From: Alectryocaccomicrobium faecavium
GTDB taxonomy: Bacteria; Bacillota; Clostridia; Christensenellales; Aristaeellaceae
Direction of reading: 5' to 3'
Length of the DNA stretch: 12,190 nucleotides
Assembly: GCA_018713425.1 (NCBI GenBank)
Contig: DVOT01000094.1
Location: forward strand, 1 to 12,190
The notes under the pieces are model-generated. The model did no database searches. It saw only the letters and a program-made list of their open reading frames with translations, and was not told the DNA's origin. This document shows positions 7,059 through 12,190 of the stretch, piece by piece (the stretch's first letter is position 1; each line of letters opens with the position of its first letter). The translations under genes and the position numbers were made by a program.

Positions 7059-8078
7059 ATGGCAACATTGGCAGACATTGCCGCCGCATTGAACCTGAAC
7101 AAAACCACCGTTTCCAAGGCCCTGAACGATTCTTCCGACATCAGCCGCGCCACCAAACAGCGCGTGCTGGAAGAGGCGGAGCGCGTGGGCTATACCAAGC
7201 ACAAGCGGAAAAAGGCTCCTGTCGAGCGGCGCAATCTGGTGGGCGTCATTTGTCCGGAAATTGTGAGCGGCTATTATGCCCGCATCGCCACGCACTTGCA
7301 AGCGCACCTGCGCAAGAAGGGGTTCCAGGCCTTGCTCGCGCTGAGCGCGTTTTCCCCGGAATTGGAAAAGGAGCAGCTGGCGTTTTTGACGCAGTTGAAT
7401 CCCTCCGGCATCATCGTCGTGACGGAGCAGCGGGACATTAGCAATTCCATCCACGATATTCCGGGCGCGCAATCGATTCCCACGGTGGTGATGGGGCTGA
7501 ACTACGCTTCCCGCGAATACGACGTGGTGAGCGTGGACGAAACCTATGGCATCCGCGCGTTGGTGGAGCATCTCGCCAAGCAGGGCCACCGGCGTATCGC
7601 CTTCATTGGCGACGCGCTGGCGCAAAGCCGCTTGCACGCGCTGCGGCAGGCGTTGGCCCAGAAGGATATCGCCCTGCCAGAGGAATATGTCGCCACTCCC
7701 GATGTGCGCAACGAGCCTTGCGGCTATGAGGGGATGAAGCGCTTGCTTGCGCTCAAAACCCCGCCGACGGCCGTGGTGGCTGGGTACGATACCATTGCGC
7801 TGGGCGCGTACCGGGCCATTGCCGAAGCGGGCCTGCGCGTGCCGGAGGACATCGCCCTCACCGGGTTTGACGACGCGGATTTTTGCCCCTTCCTGCCCTG
7901 CGCGCTCACGTCCGTGGATTGCGACGTCGCCGCGCAGTGCCGCGTGGCGGTGGCCATTCTTTCCAGCAAGATTTTGCAAAATGGCGAGACCTTCACGCAG
8001 TCCGTGGCCATCACCCCGCGCCTGATGGCGCGCGAGAGCAGCAAAGCTTTGGCCAGGGATTTTGGCTCCGCCCGTTGA
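7059..8078 (+). CDS. LacI-family transcriptional regulator
   Basis: This is a DNA-binding repressor or activator with a periplasmic-binding-protein-like ligand domain, 339 residues. The ATG at 7059 follows GGAGG (7048-7052) by six bases and gives the standard N-terminus, MATLADIAAALNLNKTTVSK. The helix-turn-helix spans residues 2-23 and the third helix (ISRATKQRVLEEAERVGY) follows. The hinge that normally reads like PNxxARxL is replaced by a basic stretch (TKHKRKKAPVERRN), so minor-groove intercalation by a leucine is not evident. The ligand domain begins at LVGVICPE and keeps family landmarks: GHRRIAFIGD, PPTAVVAGYDTIALGAYRAI, GLRVPEDIALTGFDDADF and a final TPRLMARES segment. The ligand is probably a small sugar or metabolite but is not identifiable. 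Nearby candidate targets are itself, the exporter operon downstream and the sugar importer upstream. The gene is followed by a 331-base intergenic region. Confidence 0.93.
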   Translation: MATLADIAAALNLNKTTVSKALNDSSDISRATKQRVLEEAERVGYTKHKRKKAPVERRNLVGVICPEIVSGYYARIATHLQAHLRKKGFQALLALSAFSPELEKEQLAFLTQLNPSGIIVVTEQRDISNSIHDIPGAQSIPTVVMGLNYASREYDVVSVDETYGIRALVEHLAKQGHRRIAFIGDALAQSRLHALRQALAQKDIALPEEYVATPDVRNEPCGYEGMKRLLALKTPPTAVVAGYDTIALGAYRAIAEAGLRVPEDIALTGFDDADFCPFLPCALTSVDCDVAAQCRVAVAILSSKILQNGETFTQSVAITPRLMARESSKALARDFGSAR

Positions 8079-8146
8079 CAAAGGCTACGCCGCCGTTGTC
8101 GGAATTGACACACAAATTGTTAAAAACTGATGTGCAAATGCTGATC

Positions 8147-8158
8147 AATCCGCGGATT
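8147..8158. repeat. Perfect 12-bp palindrome in the exporter leader
   Basis: AATCCGCGGATT is a perfect palindrome about 70 bases after the LacI stop. A related half (TTCGCGGAT) occurs 31 bases further on at 8180-8188. The spacing of about three helical turns would suit a tandem operator, but this is only positional inference. Confidence 0.3.
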
Positions 8159-8210
8159 TGTCCCGTTAGCGGCGGCAAATTCGCGGATAAAATATTTTGT
8201 AACACTTTAT

Positions 8211-8232
8211 TTTTTGGTAAATTTGCCAAAAA
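8211..8232. promoter_or_regulatory. 22-bp near-perfect palindrome upstream of the exporter operon (possible operator)
   Basis: The left half TTTTTGGTAAA and the right half TTTGCCAAAAA are reverse complements with a single mismatch. GGCAAATT at 8174-8181 is an additional half-site and pairs perfectly with AATTTGCC (8220-8227). The palindrome lies about 115 bases upstream of the predicted -35 box. It is probably a regulator binding site, though a hairpin in RNA cannot be excluded. Confidence 0.4.
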
Positions 8233-8348
8233 CGCGCGAAAAGGGAAGGAAACCAGAGCAAAGCGGAGAATTAACCCTATGGATTCGCGCTGTGCGCCTT
8301 CCAGCGGGCCAAGCCGCTTTCCGCGGCGAAACTCGGGTTTTTTCCGCA

Positions 8349-8377
8349 TTGACGCGAGCGCCGGAATCGAATATCAT
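8349..8377 (+). promoter_or_regulatory. Predicted sigma-A promoter of the ABC exporter operon
   Basis: TTGACG (8349-8354) and TATCAT (8372-8377) each match the consensus at five of six positions and are spaced by exactly 17 bases. Transcription would start around 8384, 26 bases before the start codon. The rest of the 331-base region 8079-8409 contains the two palindromes listed separately and no small gene I can support. Confidence 0.72.
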
Positions 8378-8409
8378 GCTCATACACTCGATAGCGAGGG
8401 GGATGTTCC

Positions 8410-10149
8410 ATGGACATTGTCAAGCGGGTCGCATCTATGATGCGTCCATACCGAAAAACCATGGTCATGGTGTTCGCACTGCAACTGATTGTGATCCTGA
8501 CGAGGCTGATTGTTCCCATCATCACAGAAACCATTGTGAACGACGTCATCACAGCCGGGAATTTGACGATTTTGCCCCCGCTGTGCGCCGCGCTTTTATC
8601 GCTGGTGGTTCTGCGCGGTGCGTGTACCTACGTCCGCTCGGTCTCCAATGAGCGGGTGGCGCAGAACTTGGCGTTCGACATCCGCACGGGCCTATACCGG
8701 CATCTGGAAGAACTCCCCTATGAATTTTACGACAAGCACCGCATCGGCGAAATCATGTCCCGCATGACGGGCGACCTGGAAGGCGTGCGCAACATGATCG
8801 CGGGCGGCCTGATCACCGCGTTCGATAACGCGCTGATGTTCTTCGGCGCGCTGATTTTCATGGGCGCGATGAGCATCGAAATGCTGCTGCTATTGATCCT
8901 GTTCCTGCCCGTGATCGGGGCCACGGCCTTTGCCTTCAACAAGCGCATCCGCCCCGTGTTCGCCAACATCCGCGAGCAGAACGCGGTGCTCAACACGCGC
9001 ACCCAGGAAAACCTGGCGGGCGTGCGCGTGGTGAAAGCCTTCGCGCGCGAGGACTATGAGGAAGAGCGCTTTTATGAGGACAACCAGACGCTCCTCAAGC
9101 TCAACCTGCGGGCGACCTACGTGTGGTCGCGCTTCGTGCCGCTGATGGAGCTTTTGAGCGGCCTGTGCACGCCGGTGGCGCTGATCGGCGGCGCGCTGCT
9201 CACGGCTTCCGGCCGCATGGACGTGGGCACCCTGGTGGGCGTGACGGGGTACATTTGGATGCTCACCAACCCGGTGCGCGCGCTTTCCAACATCATCAAT
9301 ATGACGGCGCAGGCCATCACCAGCGCGGAAAAGTTGCTGTATTACATGGACTTCGGCAGCCGCATCCGCGAAAAGCCCGACGCGATTTCCCCCGCCAAGT
9401 TCGAAGGTGCGGTGGAATTCGACAATGTGACCTTCTCTTACGGCGGCGAGCCGGTGCTCAAGAACATCAACCTCAAGGTGGAGCCGGGCCAGACCATCGC
9501 GGTGATGGGCGCCACGGGCGCGGGCAAATCCACGTTGTGCCTGTTGCTGGGCCGGTTTTACGATGTGATGCAGGGCCGCGTGCTGGTGGACGGCGTGGAC
9601 GTGCGCGACCAGAAGTTGGACGTGCTGCGCCGCGAAATCGGTTATGTGCCGCAAGAAACGTTCCTATTTTCTGATACGCTGGAAGACAACATCCGCTTTG
9701 GCCGGGTGGACGCGCCGCACGAGCGCGTGGTCCAGGCGGCGGACGTGGCCTGCGCCACCGAATTTATCGACCAGATGCCCAACGGCTATGAGACCATCGT
9801 GGGCGAGCGCGGCCTGGGCCTCTCTGGCGGCCAGAAGCAGCGCACGGCCATCGCGCGCGCGGTGCTGATCGATCCCAAGATCCTGGTGCTGGACGATTCC
9901 ACCTCCGCCGTGGATATGGAAACCGAGGCGGTGATCCAGCAAAAGCTGCGCGGCGTGCTCAAAGGCCGCACGACGTTTATCATCGCGCACCGCATTTCTT
10001 CCGTGATGAACGCGGACCAGATCATCGTGCTCGACCATGGCGAAATCGCCGAGCGCGGCACGCACCGCGAACTGATGGAACTGGGCGGCATTTACGCGAA
10101 CATGGTCGCCGAGCAAACGGCCAATATGGTGGACGAGGAGGTGGGCTAA
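8410..10149 (+). CDS. ABC exporter half-transporter, subunit with degenerate Walker B (YheI/LmrC-like)
   Basis: This membrane-embedded exporter subunit of 579 residues carries a membrane domain fused to an ATPase domain, and probably works as a heterodimer with the next gene product. The ATG at 8410 follows AGGGGG (8397-8402) by seven bases. Six transmembrane helices lie within about residues 15-310, with the coupling-helix pattern NTRTQENLAGVRVVKAFARE typical of exporters. In the ATPase domain I see Walker A GATGAGKST (367-375), a Q loop (VPQETFLFSDTLEDNI), signature LSGGQ (471-475), Walker B LVLDD and H loop IIAHR. The residue after the Walker B aspartate is Asp496 instead of the catalytic glutamate (LDDSTSAVD), so its own ATP site should hydrolyse poorly, as in one half of BmrCD, LmrCD and TM287/288. 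Substrates may include drugs, peptides or lipids; none can be assigned. A good promoter precedes it, and no regulator gene is attached. Confidence 0.95.
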   Translation: MDIVKRVASMMRPYRKTMVMVFALQLIVILTRLIVPIITETIVNDVITAGNLTILPPLCAALLSLVVLRGACTYVRSVSNERVAQNLAFDIRTGLYRHLEELPYEFYDKHRIGEIMSRMTGDLEGVRNMIAGGLITAFDNALMFFGALIFMGAMSIEMLLLLILFLPVIGATAFAFNKRIRPVFANIREQNAVLNTRTQENLAGVRVVKAFAREDYEEERFYEDNQTLLKLNLRATYVWSRFVPLMELLSGLCTPVALIGGALLTASGRMDVGTLVGVTGYIWMLTNPVRALSNIINMTAQAITSAEKLLYYMDFGSRIREKPDAISPAKFEGAVEFDNVTFSYGGEPVLKNINLKVEPGQTIAVMGATGAGKSTLCLLLGRFYDVMQGRVLVDGVDVRDQKLDVLRREIGYVPQETFLFSDTLEDNIRFGRVDAPHERVVQAADVACATEFIDQMPNGYETIVGERGLGLSGGQKQRTAIARAVLIDPKILVLDDSTSAVDMETEAVIQQKLRGVLKGRTTFIIAHRISSVMNADQIIVLDHGEIAERGTHRELMELGGIYANMVAEQTANMVDEEVG

Positions 10150-10150
10150 G

Positions 10151-11938
10151 ATGGCAAAAATGCTTCGCCAGATTGATGATGAAGTTCTGGAGCAACCATT
10201 TAACGCAAAACAGTTTATCCGCCTTCTCGGCTATATGAAGCCCTACCGCAGCCGGGTCGCGCTGGCGCTGTGCGCCATGGTCATCGCGGCGCTGTGCTCG
10301 CTGGGCAACCCGTTCCTCATGAGCCGCGCCATCGGCTCCATCCAGGATAACACGCGCGCCGCGCTGCCCTGGATGATCGGCGGCATGGTGGCGCTCTCGG
10401 TCATCGCCGCTATCTGCACGCATGTGCGCGTGCGCCTGATGGATGGCGCGGGCCGCCGCGCGCTGGCGACCTTGCGCGAGGATCTGTTCAACCACATCCA
10501 AACGCTGTCTTTCTCCTTCTTCGATACGCACAGTGCGGGCAAAATCCTCGTGCGCGTGATCAACGACGTGAACTCGCTCAACGACCTGTTCACCAACGGT
10601 ATCGTCAACGTGTTGATCGATTGCTTCACGCTGATTTTGCTGATCGTGATCATGCTGGCGGTGAACTGGAAGCTCACCTTGATCGCCATGTGCATCCTGC
10701 CGTTCTTGCTGCTGATCCTCTTCAAGCTCAAGCGCAAAATCCGCTTGCGCTGGCAGAAAGTGCGCGTGAAAACCTCCAGCATGAACGGCTACCTGCACGA
10801 ATCGCTCGCCGGCATGCGCGTGACGGAAGCCTTCGTGCGCGAGGAGGAAAACGACGATACCTTCCGCAACGTAAACGACGATATCCGTTCCTCCTGGATG
10901 CACGCCATCCAGATCAACAACGCCTTCTGGCCCGCGCTGGACATCACGGGCACGGTGGGCACGGTGCTCGTGTACTATTTCGGCGTGCAATTCATGGGCA
11001 GCGGCGGGCTGGAACTGGCCAACCTCTTGCTGATCCTGTGGTATCTGGGCCGGTTCTGGGAGCCGCTCAACACGCTTTCGAACTTCTACAACAGCATTCT
11101 TTCTGCCACGGCGTCTATGGAGCGCATCTTCGAAATTATGGATACGCCCAACGACATCCCGGATAAGCCCGACGCGATCGACCTGCCGCCCATCGAGGGC
11201 CACGTGACCTTCGACGACGTGACCTTCAGCTACGATCCTGAAAAGGTGATTCTGAAAAACGTGAGCTTCGACGTGAAGCCCGGCATGACCATCGCGCTGG
11301 TGGGCCCCACGGGCGCGGGCAAATCCACGGTGGTGAACCTCATCAGCCGGTTCTACGATGTGCAGGGCGGCGCGGTGAAGCTGGATGGGCACGATGTGCG
11401 CGATGTGAAGCTGCGCAGCCTGCGCAAACAAATGAGCGTGATGATGCAGGATAGCTTCATCTTCTCCGGCACCATCATGGACAACATCCGCTATGGCCGC
11501 CTCGACGCCACGGACGAAGAAGTGATCGAGGCCGCCAAGGCCGTGAGCGCGCACGATTTCATCATGCACATGGAGCGCGGCTACCAGACCGAGGTGAACG
11601 AGCGCGGTTCCTCGCTGTCCGTGGGCCAACGCCAACTGATCTCCTTCGCCCGCGCGCTGCTCAACGACCCCAAGATCCTGATCCTGGATGAGGCGACTTC
11701 TTCCATTGATACCAAGACGGAAATCCTCATCCAGAAGGCGCTGGACGTGCTGCTGCGCGGCCGCACCAGCTTCGTAATCGCGCACCGGCTTTCCACCATC
11801 CGCAATGCGGATTGCATCATGGTGGTGCAGGATGGCAAAATCGCGGAAACCGGCACGCACGCGGAATTGATGAAGATCCCGGGCGGACACTATCGCGGCT
11901 TGGTGGAAGCGCAATACCGCTTTATGCGCCGGGCATAA
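10151..11938 (+). CDS. ABC exporter half-transporter, subunit with intact Walker B (YheH/LmrD-like)
   Basis: This is the partner half-transporter, 595 residues. The ATG at 10151 comes one base after the preceding stop (TAAGATG), with GGAGG at 10137-10141 inside the end of the upstream gene, so the two subunits are translationally coupled and made in equal amounts. An N-terminal cytoplasmic extension of about 25 residues precedes six membrane helices (about 30-320). The ATPase domain has Walker A GPTGAGKST (385-393), Q loop VMMQDSFIFSGTIMDNI, signature LSVGQ (489-493, Val491 replacing Gly), Walker B ILILDEATSSID with catalytic Glu514, and H loop VIAHRLS. In the heterodimer this LSVGQ would face the degenerate Walker B of the partner, and this Walker B would face the partner's canonical LSGGQ. 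That gives one weak and one active ATP site. The C-terminus (GLVEAQYRFMRRA) is complete. Confidence 0.95.
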   Translation: MAKMLRQIDDEVLEQPFNAKQFIRLLGYMKPYRSRVALALCAMVIAALCSLGNPFLMSRAIGSIQDNTRAALPWMIGGMVALSVIAAICTHVRVRLMDGAGRRALATLREDLFNHIQTLSFSFFDTHSAGKILVRVINDVNSLNDLFTNGIVNVLIDCFTLILLIVIMLAVNWKLTLIAMCILPFLLLILFKLKRKIRLRWQKVRVKTSSMNGYLHESLAGMRVTEAFVREEENDDTFRNVNDDIRSSWMHAIQINNAFWPALDITGTVGTVLVYYFGVQFMGSGGLELANLLLILWYLGRFWEPLNTLSNFYNSILSATASMERIFEIMDTPNDIPDKPDAIDLPPIEGHVTFDDVTFSYDPEKVILKNVSFDVKPGMTIALVGPTGAGKSTVVNLISRFYDVQGGAVKLDGHDVRDVKLRSLRKQMSVMMQDSFIFSGTIMDNIRYGRLDATDEEVIEAAKAVSAHDFIMHMERGYQTEVNERGSSLSVGQRQLISFARALLNDPKILILDEATSSIDTKTEILIQKALDVLLRGRTSFVIAHRLSTIRNADCIMVVQDGKIAETGTHAELMKIPGGHYRGLVEAQYRFMRRA

Positions 11939-11986
11939 AAACGTTCCCGCGGCAAGAAAAGCGCTGGCAAGGGCATAAAAATTCAT

Positions 11987-12021
11987 GGGCTGTGAAAAAA
12001 CCAAAAGTTTTTTCACAGCCC
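11987..12021. terminator. Perfect 15-bp inverted repeat after the exporter operon (terminator-like)
   Basis: GGGCTGTGAAAAAAC and GTTTTTTCACAGCCC are exact reverse complements around a CAAAA loop, 49 bases after the exporter stop codon. The T run lies inside the right arm rather than after it, so it is not a classical intrinsic terminator. It would form the same structure on either strand and may be a dispersed repeat serving as a transcription end. Confidence 0.6.
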
Positions 12022-12061
12022 CCAGAGTATTGACAAAGTCTCGGAAGAACGAGGCTCTAAT

Positions 12062-12099
12062 CAGAAATGACGGCGTGTACGTCATTTCTGGCATTTTTT
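12062..12099 (+). terminator. Rho-independent terminator-like hairpin
   Basis: CAGAAATGACG (12062-12072) and CGTCATTTCTG (12080-12090) form a perfect 11-bp stem with a 7-base loop. Three bases later follow six T residues (12094-12099). It is the best candidate for the end of the exporter transcript if the preceding inverted repeat does not stop it. Confidence 0.7.
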
Positions 12100-12133
12100 G
12101 CAGAGCAAACGCTTGCGTTTGCGGTAAAAATGC
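12091..12133. repeat. Two-tier inverted repeat (nested hairpin 1)
   Basis: An outer stem pairs GCATTTTT (12091-12098) with AAAAATGC (12126-12133). An inner stem pairs GCAAACGC (12105-12112) with GCGTTTGC (12115-12122). The outer left arm overlaps the T tract of the preceding terminator, so the two structures compete. Confidence 0.45.
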
Positions 12134-12141
12134 ATTCCCGT

Positions 12142-12184
12142 CCCGACCGCTGGCCGCAAATCGTTAGATTTGCAAGCGGTCGGG
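12142..12184. repeat. Two-tier inverted repeat (nested hairpin 2)
   Basis: An outer 10-bp stem pairs CCCGACCGCT (12142-12151) with AGCGGTCGGG (12175-12184). An internal loop (GGCC against A) follows, then an inner 7-bp stem of GCAAATC (12156-12162) with GATTTGC (12167-12173) around GTTA. It lies eight bases after nested hairpin 1 and close to the window edge, so it may belong to a larger repeat or to a structured leader of the next gene. Confidence 0.5.
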
Positions 12185-12190
12185 CAGATT

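Noticed and set aside
5852..8081. Minus-strand frames opposite the DUF1835 and LacI genes (5852-7156 and 6918-8081)
   Set aside because: Both are antisense to genes with clear family patterns and ribosome binding sites. Their translations are Arg/His-rich without any domain.
8105..8133. TTGACA after the LacI gene as an exporter promoter
   Set aside because: At 16-18 bases downstream there is no acceptable -10 hexamer. The TTGACG/TATCAT pair at 8349-8377 is much better placed and matched.
8296..8342. GC-rich stem followed by TTTTTT (8337-8342) as a terminator
   Set aside because: The GCCGC/GCGGC stem is only five base pairs and lies about ten bases before the T run, so it does not form a proper intrinsic terminator.
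12030..12061. TTGACA followed by TCTAAT as a promoter for a gene beyond the window
   Set aside because: The spacing is 20 bases, too long for a good sigma-A promoter, and the predicted transcript would run straight into the 12062-12099 terminator-like hairpin.
10022..12094. A long open frame on the minus strand (690 codons) opposite the second exporter gene
   Set aside because: It is antisense to a well-supported ABC exporter gene, rich in His, Arg and Ala as expected for an antisense frame of GC-rich coding DNA, and has no ribosome binding site or recognisable domain.
12163..12169. GTTAGAT, a match to the GTTRRRY core of integron attC sites, in a hairpin
   Set aside because: It lies at the tip of the hairpin rather than at its base, no matching RYYYAAC core is found upstream, and no integrase or cassette array is present.
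12022..12190. Possible CRISPR array or tandem repeat at the right end
   Set aside because: The structures are inverted repeats with different sequences. There are no direct repeats with regular spacers and no cas genes.

Overview
The window reads as chromosomal DNA of a GC-rich member of the Firmicutes, class Clostridia. The evidence is strong GGAGG-type ribosome binding sites, sigma-A promoters with extended -10 boxes, an LplB/YtcP/LplA-type sugar importer, a Spo0B-type histidine kinase, an Imm5-like protein and a YheI/YheH-type exporter pair. A Christensenellales-like lineage would fit the lipobox-less solute-binding protein, but that is only a guess. I see no plasmid or phage genes, transposase, rRNA, tRNA or CRISPR array.

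Layout. Bases 1-3383 hold the distal part of a carbohydrate-type ABC import operon: a 5'-truncated LplB-like permease, a second permease, and the secreted binding protein, closed by a clear intrinsic terminator at 3430-3471. Next come a histidine kinase with its own promoter (3686-4561) and, convergent with it, an Imm5-like gene (4558-5079, minus strand). Their stop codons interlock in a TTAG tetranucleotide. A 160-bp divergent promoter region then drives the Imm5-like gene leftwards and a two-gene unit rightwards: a DUF4886/SGNH-hydrolase-like protein and a DUF1835/DUF3658 protein (5240-6910). A LacI-family regulator follows (7059-8078). After a 331-bp leader with palindromes and a good promoter comes a coupled pair of ABC exporter half-transporters (8410-11938). 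They carry the asymmetric, one-site-degenerate ATPase pattern of heterodimeric exporters. The last 250 bp contain no gene but are densely packed with inverted repeats.

How the genes work together. The importer genes form one unit for uptake of an unidentified, probably oligosaccharide, ligand. The two exporter subunits almost certainly form one heterodimeric pump. The kinase, Imm5-like protein, DUF4886/DUF1835 pair and LacI regulator look like independent small units. The LacI protein could act on the importer, the exporter or itself, and the sequence does not decide which.

I find no convincing evidence for a completely new multi-gene system. The points most worth a second look are the nested hairpins at the right end, the palindromes sharing an AAATTTGCC core in two regulatory regions, the atypical hinge of the LacI protein, the Imm5-like gene with no toxin beside it, and the DUF4886-DUF1835 gene pair.
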